A model generated the notes under the pieces. That model searched no databases and had not been told where the DNA came from. It saw only the letters and a list, made by a program, of their open reading frames with translations. DNA of 64,000 bases from Betaproteobacteria bacterium (GTDB lineage Bacteria; Pseudomonadota; Gammaproteobacteria; Burkholderiales; Usitatibacteraceae): NCBI GenBank assembly GCA_016720925.1, contig JADKJR010000001.1, positions 744,001 to 808,000 on the forward strand. Direction: 5' to 3'. Shown here one piece after another: positions 1 to 7,597 of this stretch; position 1 is the first letter of the stretch; the number at the start of each line of letters is the position of its first letter. Both the position numbers and the translations under genes were made by a program.

Positions 1-37
1 TTGGCAGAATATTGTGACCTGCCGAAAGGAGCCGCTC

Positions 38-507
38 ATGCCGCTACCGCCGCGTTTTGCCAGCCTGTCCGGTGAATGGAAGGGAACCAAGCGCCTCTAT
101 CTGAACGGCGAAGCCGGACCGGAAAAACTTTCAGGCTCGCGCGCGACGATCGCGAAGGCGGTGCGGGGCACATTTCTGCTGGTCGACTATTCCTGGAAGT
201 TTGAAAGTGATCCGCACGAAGGCGTGTTGTTACTGGGCTACGAAGAAAAACAAAATGTAGCGACGGCGGCGTGGGGGATTCGTGGCACATGGGCCAGCGA
301 ATCATGCACTGCACCGGCGCCATCGACGCGAACGGCGTATTCGCGGTGCGTGGCAGCTATGAGGCACCACCCGATCCGGACTGGGGCTGGCGCATCGCGC
401 TGAACATTCAATCGGCGGATTCACTCGCCCTTTTCATGCACAATATTTCGCCTGACGGAAAAGAGCATCTTGCCGTGCGGGCGGAGTTTGGGCGATTAGC
501 GTACTGA
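38..507 (+). pseudogene. DUF1579-like protein, one frameshift
   Basis: The start ATG at 38 follows an AAAGGAG ribosome site. The first frame gives a small beta-rich protein opening with a SGEWKGTKRLYLNG-type segment, which I recall from the DUF1579 family (function unknown). It loses frame near 262-270 at a run of five G, and the remaining half (IDANGVFAVRGSYE, ending GRLAY at 507) continues in the next frame. Joined, the product is about 156 residues, a normal family length. One missing G would restore the gene, so this could be a sequencing indel rather than a true lesion. No partner gene is visible because the window begins here. Confidence 0.6.
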
Positions 508-539
508 AGCGGTTTTCATGGCCCCCCGGCGCGTAGAGC

Positions 540-594
540 GCCAGTGGGAGCGGCGTTTCAGGCCTTTCCGGCCGGAAAGGTGCGCCAGTGCTTG
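540..594. repeat. Dispersed palindromic repeat, copy 1
   Basis: This is a short GC-rich hairpin ending GCGCCAGTGCTTGAG. It shares arms with copies at 24043, 32864, 39267, 48730, 49863 and 58977. The inner part GGCGTTTCAGGCCTTT matches the reverse of the copy at 39267. It lies just after the DUF1579 gene, as expected of REP-like intergenic repeats or a terminator. Confidence 0.55.
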
Positions 595-600
595 AGTTTG

Positions 601-732
601 CTTAAGGGAACTTCCAATAACTCCCCGTTCGTGCTGGGGGATCCGGGCCCCCCCAACCCCAGCCCCCTTTTCCTTTGGAGGAGGCCCCTTCGATACCCAG
701 GCGGAAATAGGGTTAATAGAAGTTCCCTTAAG
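601..732. repeat. MITE-like element with 14-bp terminal inverted repeats
   Basis: CTTAAGGGAACTTC at 601-614 is matched perfectly by its reverse complement at 719-732, bounding a 132-bp GC-rich segment with no gene. The shape (short perfect terminal inverted repeats, no coding capacity) suggests a non-autonomous mobile element. No second copy is in the window, so mobility is inference. Confidence 0.45.
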
Positions 733-748
733 TCAGCGAATAGAGAGT

Positions 749-776
749 CGTCATTCCCACCTAAGCGGGAATGACG
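749..776. repeat. Short hairpin (CGTCATTCCC ... GGGAATGACG)
   Basis: A perfect 10-bp stem (749-758 with 767-776) closes an 8-base loop. The TCATTCCCGC-type hairpin is a widespread proteobacterial intergenic repeat. It sits about 90 bases from the 3' end of the convergent acyltransferase gene and could act as a terminator. Confidence 0.5.
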
Positions 777-864
777 ATGTTTTTGAATTCACGAAATATG
801 CAAACCAAACTTTTCGCATGCCGCAATAATTCACGCGCGTTGGCAGCCGGTAACGCGCTATCCG

Positions 865-2256
865 CTACGCCGCATGCGCATCGTGCACCGAATTCTCCAG
901 CTCCGTAAACGCTTCCTGCACATACTCGCCCAGGCGATGCAAATTGGGCAGCTCTTCGGTGGCGATCAAGCCAAAGAACAGGTCGCCCGCATAACTGAAC
1001 AAGGTGATGTTGAGCAGGTTGCTCGGGGGCAATGTGCTGATGGGGTGCATTTCTTCCATCTGGGCACCCTTGATGAACAGATGCTCTTTCGGGCCGGGCA
1101 CGTTCGAGACAAGCGTGTTGCCCATCGGCGGCAGGGTATTGGAAAGTTTCAGCAGTTCCACGATCTCCGCGACTAGCCCGGTGATGATGGTGTATGACTC
1201 GATTGCCTCCGGTGCGACGCTGTCGATCATGGAGCGCACATTGCGCAGTGAATAACCGATGTTACGCAGCCGCACATAGGGATCGTCCGTGGGCGGCGAT
1301 AATTCCACCAGAATAATGCCGAGCTTGTTGCCGGCAGTTTTCTCGCCTTCCTTTCGCAGGTTTACCGGCATCTGAATGGTGAACGGGCGCGGCAGTTCGA
1401 CGCCCTGGTCGCTGAGGTAGCGGCGCAACGCACCATCGAGACAGGTCAGCGCAATGTGATTCAGCGTTGAACGCGTTTGCTTGCGAATCCTGTCGACGCG
1501 CGCCATCGAGACGCCCGCGGTCGTGAACTGGCGGCCCGGCGTCACTTGCCCGGTCAGCGGAGTTTTCGCGCTCGAGACAAATGGCAGCGCGATCGCGTTC
1601 TTGGTGAGATTGACGCTCTCCAGCAGCAGCATCGCGGCCAGCCGGCCGATGCCGAGCAAGCGGCGGCTGGTGCCGCCCACCTCCGACCACGCCGATTGCA
1701 GCAGCTCCTGGCTGCGTTTTTTGCGCTGGCTCGCATAACCGCCGTGCTTGCGCGTCCACATCGGTGTCAGTTTGGTTTGCCGGGCCGTTGGCGCCATCGC
1801 CTCGGCGGTCCAGCGAGTCAGCGTGACGCCATCCGCATAGGCGTGATGTATCTTCTGATAAAGCGCAAACCGGCCATCTCCCAGCCCGTCGATGACATGC
1901 ACTTCCCACAGCGGACGCGACCGGTCGAGCATCGGCGTATGCAGCCTGGCGACAAAGTCGTAAAGCGCTTCGCGGTCGTTGTGGCCTCTCTTGAGCTTGT
2001 GATAAAAAATATGCTGCGTGAGGTCGACCGTGTCCACGTCCTGCCAGTGTGGCATCGGCGTGAATGAAAAATTGATGACGCGATTGAACGGCGGATTCAC
2101 CTCGGTGAACGTCAGGAATTCACGATGCAGGTTCTTGGCAAAGGCAACCGTCGATTTATCCGGCCGCTTGCAAATCAGCAAGCCCGCCACGTGTTTGGGG
2201 CTGGCCTCGGTTTCAGTGATGAAAAAGCCAAGATCGAGCAGAGACAGGTTGTTCAT
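865..2256 (-). CDS. Wax ester synthase/diacylglycerol acyltransferase (WS/DGAT) family protein
   Basis: This 463-residue protein has the length of bacterial WS/DGAT enzymes, which condense acyl-CoA with long-chain alcohols or diacylglycerol to make storage lipids. The family's catalytic HHxxxDG motif is present as HHAYADG at about residues 137-143, preceded by the typical PLW segment, with the N-terminal MNNLSLLDLGFF resembling family starts. The C-terminal half holds a typical SNVPGP segment (VSNVPGPKEHL). The ATG at 2256 gives the full-length protein. It stands alone, divergent from nothing obvious, with a GNAT gene about 100 bases upstream on the same strand. Whether it makes wax esters or triacylglycerol cannot be told from sequence. 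Confidence 0.9.
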   Translation of the reverse strand: MNNLSLLDLGFFITETEASPKHVAGLLICKRPDKSTVAFAKNLHREFLTFTEVNPPFNRVINFSFTPMPHWQDVDTVDLTQHIFYHKLKRGHNDREALYDFVARLHTPMLDRSRPLWEVHVIDGLGDGRFALYQKIHHAYADGVTLTRWTAEAMAPTARQTKLTPMWTRKHGGYASQRKKRSQELLQSAWSEVGGTSRRLLGIGRLAAMLLLESVNLTKNAIALPFVSSAKTPLTGQVTPGRQFTTAGVSMARVDRIRKQTRSTLNHIALTCLDGALRRYLSDQGVELPRPFTIQMPVNLRKEGEKTAGNKLGIILVELSPPTDDPYVRLRNIGYSLRNVRSMIDSVAPEAIESYTIITGLVAEIVELLKLSNTLPPMGNTLVSNVPGPKEHLFIKGAQMEEMHPISTLPPSNLLNITLFSYAGDLFFGLIATEELPNLHRLGEYVQEAFTELENSVHDAHAA

Positions 2257-2359
2257 GGTGGTCCGTGAGCGTTGACATCGAAAGCTCTATTTTGCGCCAT
2301 TGCGCTTGCGCAGGGAAACGGGCGATGGCCGTGCGGCGCCTGCCGGGCGACCTTGACGC

Positions 2360-2815
2360 TCAAAGTTCCCGGGTCATGAAAACGCTGTACGGATCTTCAA
2401 CATACTCCGCAAACGGTCCGCAATCGGTAAAACCAAAACTCGCGTACAGCTTGCGGGCAGGCTCGAAACCTTCCACGGATCCCGTTTCCAGACTCAGGCG
2501 GCGATAGCGGCGCTGCCGGGCAACGTCAAGGATGTGGCCCAGCATATTCTTCGCCACGCCTTTTCTGAGGTGGGCCGAGGATGTCCGCATCGACTTGATT
2601 TCGGCATGCCGGTTGTCCAGTTCCTTGAGCGCGCCGCAACCCAGCAACTCACCGCCTTCCCATGCGGTCCAGAACGTAACATCGGGTTTGCGCAATTTCT
2701 CAATATCCAGCGCATGCACGCTTTCAGGGGGCGAGAGCAGCGCCATGCCCCGAAGATGTTCCTGCAACAGCGCATGTATCTCGGAACCGCACAGATCGTC
2801 GATTTTAATGTTCAT
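2360..2815 (-). CDS. GNAT family N-acetyltransferase
   Basis: The 151-residue product has the GNAT fold pattern: AEIKSMRTSSAHLRKGVAKN around residues 71-90 matches motif A (R/QxxGxG-like RKGVAK acetyl-CoA pyrophosphate loop), followed by a LSLETGS strand and the family's KLYASFGF helix-strand near the C terminus. It resembles the YsnE/MarR-associated acetyltransferase type; the substrate is unknown. Start ATG at 2815. It lies just left of the recognizable cassette array, and no attC site is visible on either flank, so I treat it as chromosomal, although GNATs are frequent integron cargo. Confidence 0.85.
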   Translation of the reverse strand: MNIKIDDLCGSEIHALLQEHLRGMALLSPPESVHALDIEKLRKPDVTFWTAWEGGELLGCGALKELDNRHAEIKSMRTSSAHLRKGVAKNMLGHILDVARQRRYRRLSLETGSVEGFEPARKLYASFGFTDCGPFAEYVEDPYSVFMTREL

Positions 2816-3348
2816 GGGAGGCGGACTTTACTGATGATGATGGGCTTATCACCTTGGCCGATCGGTGTGGCGAAATGCCCAAAAAGCAGGATCGGGTGAT
2901 ATTCCGAACTATACCGATGCGAGTCCGGTGATTCAAATCAGCGATCAGCGAAGTGGTGGTGAAGCGAAGCTGGCGTCAGCGGGAATAGCAATTCGAATGC
3001 CTCCGGCCGGCCCCGGCATCAGCCCGAATGAGTTGGCAGACGCGGGTGGGGGTGGCGAGACTCTTGGAGCTTGTCCGCAGACGAGATGCGATGCCTGACT
3101 TGCGGATAATTTCGTATGGCATTTCTCAATCGTCAATTGATTGCTAGCGTCCGCTCATTCCCTTAAGTAATTCGTCGTCTCAGCCGCCGGGACGGAGGCA
3201 TAGCGCGCTACTGAAGGGGAAACGGAATCACACGTCGATTGATTGCGCGATGATTTTGGTATTTTGAGTTTTCCTGCAGCTTCAACGTCCGGCATAGGCA
3301 ACCTGCCCTGGGCGGGTACGCGTGAATGAGGGGGTGGGTGCCGCCTTG
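2816..3348. other. Gene-poor stretch at the distal end of the integron
   Basis: These 533 bases hold no open frame with recognizable family features. Short frames occur on both strands but look random. No convincing attC is present, so the exact distal boundary of the integron is probably here and eroded. Confidence 0.4.
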
Positions 3349-3795
3349 TCAGTCCGGAATCTCGGGCTCGACGAGCGTGGCGAGTTGTGCGAGGGATTCC
3401 TGCCAGCCCAGGTAGCACATCTCAAGGGGAATGACTTCAGGTAGTCCTTCCTGCACGATGTTGATTTCGGTGCCGCAGGAAACCTTCGTCAAAGTCACCG
3501 TCACCTGGATTTCCCCAGGCAAATTAGGATCGTCGAATTTGTCTGTATAGCGAAGTCGCTCGTAAGGAACAAGTTCAAGGTACTCGCCACCGAATGCGTG
3601 ACCGTTCCCTGTATTGAAATTCGTGAACGACATCCTGAACGTGCCACCAACCCGGGCATCCATGTGGTGCACCTTGCAGGTGAAACCGTATGGTGGTATC
3701 CACTTCGCCATTGCGTCGGCGTCCAGGAAAGCCCGGTAGACACGCTCCGGTGTTGCTCGTAGCACACGATGTAATCGCACGGTACCTGTCGGCAT
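3349..3795 (-). CDS. SRPBCC/AHSA1-type protein (most distal cassette candidate)
   Basis: This 148-residue protein begins MPTGTVRLHRVLRATPERVY and shows the START-like SRPBCC pattern: an N-terminal strand, the helix ERVYRAFLDADAMAKW, a GGTF segment and a final helix. It resembles the AHSA1 (Hsp90-activator homology) branch, whose bacterial members bind hydrophobic ligands of mostly unknown identity. The ATG at 3795 follows AAAGGAG, a strong ribosome site. The stop at 3349 is not followed by a visible attC. The neighbouring cassette encodes a second AHSA1-type protein, only moderately similar, so the pair may be an old duplication or independent captures. Confidence 0.85.
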   Translation of the reverse strand: MPTGTVRLHRVLRATPERVYRAFLDADAMAKWIPPYGFTCKVHHMDARVGGTFRMSFTNFNTGNGHAFGGEYLELVPYERLRYTDKFDDPNLPGEIQVTVTLTKVSCGTEINIVQEGLPEVIPLEMCYLGWQESLAQLATLVEPEIPD

Positions 3796-3861
3796 TTTAG
3801 ATTCTCCTTTCAATGCGCGAGTCTGGGGGAAAGCGGCCCCATTTTATTGCCAAAGCGCCGC

Positions 3862-3909
3862 GTAATGTGTCGCGCGATGTGTCGCGTAATATGTCGCGCA
3901 ATGCGGAGT
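3862..3909. repeat. 12-bp tandem repeat, about 4 copies
   Basis: The unit GTAATGTGTCGC recurs with slight changes (GCGATGTGTCGC, GTAATATGTCGC, then a degraded fourth copy). It lies between two SRPBCC genes in the old end of the array and has no evident coding role. Confidence 0.6.
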
Positions 3910-3933
3910 ACCTCGGGAACCCCCGCGTTTGAC

Positions 3934-3990
3934 GTAGCCGACGCTGCGCGGTCTTGTCGCGCCGCATCCGTGCTGATGGAAGGATTAGGC
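3934..3990. other. Degenerate attC site
   Basis: The internal hairpin segment GCTGCGCGGTCTTGTCGCGCCGC and the end GGATTAGGC resemble the attC at 16344-16419. The left core is eroded to GCCGAC and the right core to ATTAGGC. Confidence 0.45.
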
Positions 3991-4039
3991 GCCATGTTGC
4001 CTCACTTTGACGCGCTCCACATGAGGGAGGCGTAAGCCT

Positions 4040-4486
4040 TCATGTCGCCGCCGCGGAGAGTACCGCGTGAAGCCGGTTCAGGTTCTGCTCGTTCGCGGGT
4101 TCGACGATGTGCCTGATTCGAGCGGCAACCTCGGCGTCGTCAAAGGCCTGACGCCAGGCGAGCCTGGTGTGGCCGCCCGCATCGCTCAGCGTGACGGTAA
4201 GCGTGAAGTGCGGCTGAGAGACATGGCGAATGACGATGCGTGTGGGCGACACCTCAAGAAAGGTATTTTCATTCGGATAGTTGGTGCCGTCTGGCCCATG
4301 CATGACGAATTTCCAGAGGCCTCCCGCCTTGAACTCGAAGATTTCGAAGGTGTTGGTGAAGCCGTCGGGCCCCCACCAACTTGCGAGGCGCCGCGCGTCG
4401 GCGAAGGCTTTGAATACATCTTGCCGGCCAAAGGGCAGCACACGGCTGGTGGTGAAGACGGCATCATTGTCAGCTTGTAAGGTCAC
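4040..4486 (-). CDS. SRPBCC/AHSA1-type protein, cassette gene
   Basis: The 148-residue product opens with an FTTSRVLPFGRQDVFKAFAD segment and has the ARRLASWWGPDGF motif that is characteristic of AHSA1/polyketide-cyclase-like SRPBCC proteins. A GGHTRLAWRQAF segment forms the last strand before the C-terminal helix. The fold makes a deep ligand-binding pocket; the ligand is unknown. The best start is GTG at 4486. It is the second of two adjacent AHSA1-type genes on the same strand. A degenerate attC lies after its stop. Confidence 0.87.
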   Translation of the reverse strand: MTLQADNDAVFTTSRVLPFGRQDVFKAFADARRLASWWGPDGFTNTFEIFEFKAGGLWKFVMHGPDGTNYPNENTFLEVSPTRIVIRHVSQPHFTLTVTLSDAGGHTRLAWRQAFDDAEVAARIRHIVEPANEQNLNRLHAVLSAAAT

Positions 4487-4573
4487 TTCGGCCTCCGTTC
4501 TTTTATTGGCTGAAATTTGCGCCCCGCCTGAGGGGGAGGGGAGGGTTGCAGGGCGGCTTTGGCGGCAGGGTGC

Positions 4574-4954
4574 TCACACCCTGCTCTCCAGCAATTGGCC
4601 AATGCGTAACAGATTGCCGTCAGGATCAACGATGGCGAACTCCCGGAGTCCCCAGGGCTTGTCCTCGATTGCATCCATGCGCGGGATACCGCGCTTCGGC
4701 AACTGAGCGGAGGCAAATGCGGTGTAAATACTCTCGGCGTCCTGGACTCGGATGTAACAGCCCGCCGAAGACTCCGCGGGAACAAGTGCTTTGTGCGTGA
4801 AGAAGTGAATCTCGATGGTCCCTCGACGCATGACGGCGTAAGAGTCATTGAATTCGTGCGCGCCGCCTTCGAACCCAAGTTGCTTATAGAAGGCCACGGC
4901 GCTGCCGATCGATCGGGTCGGTAGTGTCGGTATCGCAAGATCGGTTTTCTGCAT
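4574..4954 (-). CDS. VOC family protein (bleomycin-resistance/glyoxalase fold), cassette gene
   Basis: This 126-residue protein starts MQKTDLAIPTLPTRSIGSAV and carries the single vicinal-oxygen-chelate domain pattern: AVAFYKQLGF, then GTIEIHFF, and a C-terminal REFAIVDPDGNLLRIGQ. This arrangement is that of bleomycin/phleomycin-binding resistance proteins, which sequester the drug as dimers; many relatives bind other ligands. The ATG at 4954 gives the usual family length. Its right flank is the attC at 4978-5059 of the preceding cassette. No clear attC separates it from the SRPBCC gene on its left, so these two may now move as one unit. Confidence 0.87.
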   Translation of the reverse strand: MQKTDLAIPTLPTRSIGSAVAFYKQLGFEGGAHEFNDSYAVMRRGTIEIHFFTHKALVPAESSAGCYIRVQDAESIYTAFASAQLPKRGIPRMDAIEDKPWGLREFAIVDPDGNLLRIGQLLESRV

Positions 4955-4977
4955 CGGGAACCTCCGTTTGTAAGGAC

Positions 4978-5059
4978 GGCGAACGATCAAGCCAAAGTGC
5001 GCCCCGCCGTTCGCGCGTCCCAGTGGATGAGGCGAATGAACTTGAGTGATGGGTTACGC
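4978..5059. other. attC site
   Basis: Cores GGCGAAC (4978-4984) and GTTACGC (5053-5059) bound an 82-bp imperfect palindrome. The stop codon of the NTF2-like gene lies inside the right core. Confidence 0.7.
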
Positions 5060-5431
5060 ATCAGCTTTCGTATCCTGGCTAAATACATTTCGCCAGACTC
5101 CGTTTTGGTGCTGCCAAATGGATGAAATGTACGTGCGTTCCTGACCCGCGTCCGATCCTGAACCGTGTCGGGACCAAGTGGCCAGGTACGACAGGACGAC
5201 CGTGTCAGGGCAGAGGTGAATGACCCTTGCATTCGACAGCGAGTATGCGCGCGCGATGGGCCCCACCGCCAATTGACCGACGTGCTCGTCTCTTCCTGCG
5301 AAGCCTGTGCTGTAGACGCCCAGGAAGTTTTCCGCCAGGAGGCTCGCATCCGCTGTTGGGTCGCCACAAACCAGGGCTTTCCACACGCTGGATTCGAGGT
5401 TCAGGAAGAACTCAATGTCGGTTGAACTCAT
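5054..5431 (-). CDS. NTF2/DUF4440-like protein, cassette gene
   Basis: The 125-residue protein has the cone-shaped NTF2 fold pattern: an N-terminal helix (EFFLNLESSVWKAL), a LLAENFLGVYSTGF segment, then long strands ending SIWQHQNGVWRNVFSQDTKA. Relatives of the DUF4440/SnoaL group include isomerases, cyclases and proteins of unknown function. The ATG at 5431 sits just inside the cassette whose left neighbour core is at 5451. The stop is embedded in the attC at 4978-5059, typical of integron cassettes. No catalytic residue set can be assigned. Confidence 0.8.
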   Translation of the reverse strand: MSSTDIEFFLNLESSVWKALVCGDPTADASLLAENFLGVYSTGFAGRDEHVGQLAVGPIARAYSLSNARVIHLCPDTVVLSYLATWSRHGSGSDAGQERTYISSIWQHQNGVWRNVFSQDTKADA

Positions 5432-5450
5432 GGGTGGATGCGCGCGTGAC

Positions 5451-5702
5451 GCCTAACGAGGCCGCAGAGAAAGTTGCCGACGCAATGTTCGGGGCAAACA
5501 TGGCGTACGTTCACCGTCCCCAAAAGCGAGATAGCGCCGCATACGCGATTTTGAGAGGTCAATTTTCACACCCGATTCGACATGGTGTTCAAGAAGGGTT
5601 TTCCCGCAGCTTCACATTTGAAGTTGAGCCGCAGACCAAGACTTGCCGAGCACTGTCGGCTCCACCGGCCAGGCGTCGGCGTTTGGCTTTCAGGCATGAA
5701 GC
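5451..5702. other. Eroded or interrupted attC region
   Basis: The left core GCCTAAC at 5451-5457 is canonical, but no matching GTTRRRY core follows at normal distance; the nearest candidate is GTTTGGC near 5680. The 250 bases hold no recognizable gene. Either the attC is unusually long or extra DNA entered it. Confidence 0.4.
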
Positions 5703-6089
5703 TCACTGCCCCGGAGGCGGTTGCCAAAGTTCGACCTTGTTCCCCTCGGGATCCATCACCCAACCGAACTTTCCGTATTCGGAGTCGTCCGCCTTCTTCA
5801 GGACATTGCACCCCTCGTCCCGAAGCAACTGAAGCAAGGCGTCCAGGTCTTCAACCCGATAGTTGACCATGAAGGTCGACTTGCTAGGTGCGAAGTGCTC
5901 GCTGTCGGCGGCGCCGACGGACCACACGGTCGTTCCCTTGGTCGGATTGCCCGCGGCATCGGTCCAGGTGAATGCGGTGCCTCCCCATTCCTGGACGTCA
6001 ATACCCAAATGCTGCTTATACCGGGCTCGCAGCTTGACAGGGTCATTCGCGTTGAAGAAGATTCCTCCGATTCCTGTAACTCTCTTCAT
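5703..6089 (-). CDS. VOC/glyoxalase-like protein, cassette gene
   Basis: This 128-residue protein shows a single VOC domain: VTGIGGIFFNANDPVKLRAR at the start, a KQHLGIDVQEWGG segment, FMVNYRVEDLDALLQLLRD in the middle and YGKFGWVMDPEGNKVELWQP at the end. The C-terminal E of VELW is the usual metal ligand of glyoxalase I-type proteins. The ATG at 6089 follows AGGAGTCT. Substrate unknown; relatives include glyoxalases and antibiotic-binding proteins. Its downstream flank is the eroded attC region 5451-5702. Confidence 0.87.
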   Translation of the reverse strand: MKRVTGIGGIFFNANDPVKLRARYKQHLGIDVQEWGGTAFTWTDAAGNPTKGTTVWSVGAADSEHFAPSKSTFMVNYRVEDLDALLQLLRDEGCNVLKKADDSEYGKFGWVMDPEGNKVELWQPPPGQ

Positions 6090-6136
6090 TTGAGACTCCT
6101 AAGTGAGGTTAAGTGGGAGCGTACTGCGTTCGTGAC

Positions 6137-6208
6137 ACGTAACTTTAGCGGTAAGCGGTCGCCGGCGGCGGCACGCCGTTGGCGCTCCGCCGGGGTAAAT
6201 GGTTAGGC
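6137..6208. other. attC site
   Basis: ACGTAAC (6137-6143) and GTTAGGC (6202-6208) bound a 72-bp palindrome-rich segment. The stop of the HEAGH-motif gene overlaps the right core. Confidence 0.7.
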
Positions 6209-6724
6209 CCCGGGCAGTGCGTCATCTGCACGAAGCCAACGCAACATTTGAGGATAAAAATTCGCGGCAGCGCCAGTCACCGGATTCGGCGCAACGGCCA
6301 TTCCCGCCAAGCACAATCCCGGGAGGCCCGGATAGACCCCCATCGAATATGTCATGCGAAGACCGGCTGATTGCCCCTTGTAACCGCCCTCATGGAACAG
6401 CACGTCCAGCGGCAGATCGAGGTCGACGGCAGCCGCGTATGCCCATGCCATGGCCTCGAGTTCCCCAGCGTGTGGCGCGCTCTGTTCGAACGCCAGGTCA
6501 TCCGACGCCTGTTGACGAAGCATGCTGGGTAACACTGCCAAGTGACCGGCTTCGTGCAGCAGGTCCCCCGGCCATAGAAGTTTGCTCAGGTCAGCCACGA
6601 GCGAACCTTGCCGAACCGCGATTCCGGGCAAGAATGTGGCGTTATCGATGGATTCAAGCCTGACCTCAATTCCAACGTTGGACAGGAATCGAAGAATGGG
6701 ATCAAGGTAATCAGCGTTCTGCAT
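6203..6724 (-). CDS. Putative zincin-like protein with HEAGH motif, cassette gene
   Basis: I do not recognise a named family for this 173-residue protein. It contains LLHEAGHLAVLP at about residues 55-66, a HExxH zinc-binding motif placed in a predicted helix as in zinc metallopeptidases (gluzincins). A possible downstream glutamate ligand lies in HAGELEAMAWAYAAAVD near residue 85-100. The rest has FLPGIAVRQGSL before the motif and GGYKGQSAGLRMTYSMGVYP after it. There is no signal peptide, so action would be cytoplasmic. The ATG at 6724 lies just inside its cassette. Protease activity is inference from the motif alone. Confidence 0.65.
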   Translation of the reverse strand: MQNADYLDPILRFLSNVGIEVRLESIDNATFLPGIAVRQGSLVADLSKLLWPGDLLHEAGHLAVLPSMLRQQASDDLAFEQSAPHAGELEAMAWAYAAAVDLDLPLDVLFHEGGYKGQSAGLRMTYSMGVYPGLPGLCLAGMAVAPNPVTGAAANFYPQMLRWLRADDALPGA

Positions 6725-6743
6725 ACCGTGGCAGTTCTTCCGG

Positions 6744-6820
6744 GCTTAACGAGTGAAATCACCGGGCTGCGCGGCCTCTTGCGCAGCTGCGTCGGATTGA
6801 CGGGTGGGAGGTGGTTGCAC
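6744..6820. other. attC site
   Basis: GCTTAAC (6744-6750) and GTTGCAC (6814-6820) bound 77 bp with the inner stem GGGCTGCGCGGCC/TTGCGCAGC. The stop codon of the dehalogenase-like gene lies at its right edge. Confidence 0.7.
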
Positions 6821-7503
6821 TAGCGCACCACCCAGCCGCCGCAAACAGGAAACACTTGACCGACAAAGCAACTCGCCGGTTCGCTGCAAAGGTACGCCGC
6901 GAATTCAGCGTCTTCTTTGGCGTCTACAAGGCGTCCCAGGGGAACCTCGCGCTTCAGGCGCTCCTGGAACCGTGGATTGCTCTGAACTTCGGGCGGAAAG
7001 TAGGTCGGGTTATCAACGAAGTTCTGCGCGATTGCATTCACTTGAACATTGTGGGGAGCAACCTCCACGCCGACGGCCTGCACGTAGGCAAGCTGGGCGC
7101 CGCGGGCAGCGCTGTATGTCGAGGAGCGCTTCATCCCGCGCAGTGCTGATGCGCTGCCCATGACGAGAATCTTGCCCGAGCGCCGCTCGATCATGGCTGG
7201 CAATACAGCACGGAACAGTCGTTGCAAGGGATGCACGAGGGCGGCGAATGTGTCATTCCACTCTTCGTCTGACACCTCCGTGGCCGCGGTGGTCGGTGCG
7301 GGTATGGCCAAGTTGGCAACGAGAATATCGACGTGCCCGGCCTCAGCGACGATAGCACCAGGCGCGTCTGCGCTCATCAGAGGATCGATACTCGGGATAA
7401 CCGTGGCACCGTGACGGGCGAACACTTCGCACAGGACCGGGCCCATGAACGCGTCGGCGTGGGTGACGAGCGCGCGCTTGCCCAGAAGGATCTGATTTGA
7501 CAC
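6820..7503 (-). CDS. Halohydrin dehalogenase-like short-chain dehydrogenase homologue, cassette gene
   Basis: This 227-residue protein is an SDR-fold enzyme with two telling departures. The N-terminal glycine-rich NAD(P) motif is degraded (VTHADAFMG), and the catalytic lysine is arginine: SSTYSAARG gives Tyr130-x-x-x-Arg134, with Ser117 thirteen residues earlier. A Ser-Tyr-Arg triad with loss of the cofactor motif defines halohydrin dehalogenases, which close vicinal haloalcohols to epoxides without NAD(P)H. The loop after strand 6, NFVDNPTYFPPEV, resembles the halide-site loop of those enzymes, as does the C-terminal GQVFPVCGGW. GTG start at 7503 follows AGGAAGGAG. It is a cassette gene with an attC after its stop. 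An inactive or NAD-dependent SDR variant is the main alternative. Confidence 0.72.
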   Translation of the reverse strand: MSNQILLGKRALVTHADAFMGPVLCEVFARHGATVIPSIDPLMSADAPGAIVAEAGHVDILVANLAIPAPTTAATEVSDEEWNDTFAALVHPLQRLFRAVLPAMIERRSGKILVMGSASALRGMKRSSTYSAARGAQLAYVQAVGVEVAPHNVQVNAIAQNFVDNPTYFPPEVQSNPRFQERLKREVPLGRLVDAKEDAEFAAYLCSEPASCFVGQVFPVCGGWVVR

Positions 7504-7597
7504 GGACTCTCCTTCCTGTAAAGAGATGATGATTATCGCGACCCCCAGCGTTCCGGTTCAGCGGCAGCGCGGCAGCACCGTCCGCCTCAACCGGTTG

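Noticed and set aside
3862..3909. 12-bp tandem repeat considered as a CRISPR remnant
   Set aside because: Units are contiguous with no spacers and are too short for CRISPR repeats.
7504..7597. Possible attC between the RibD-like and dehalogenase-like genes
   Set aside because: GTTGTCAGGC near 7592 resembles a core but no partner core pairs with it at a sensible distance.
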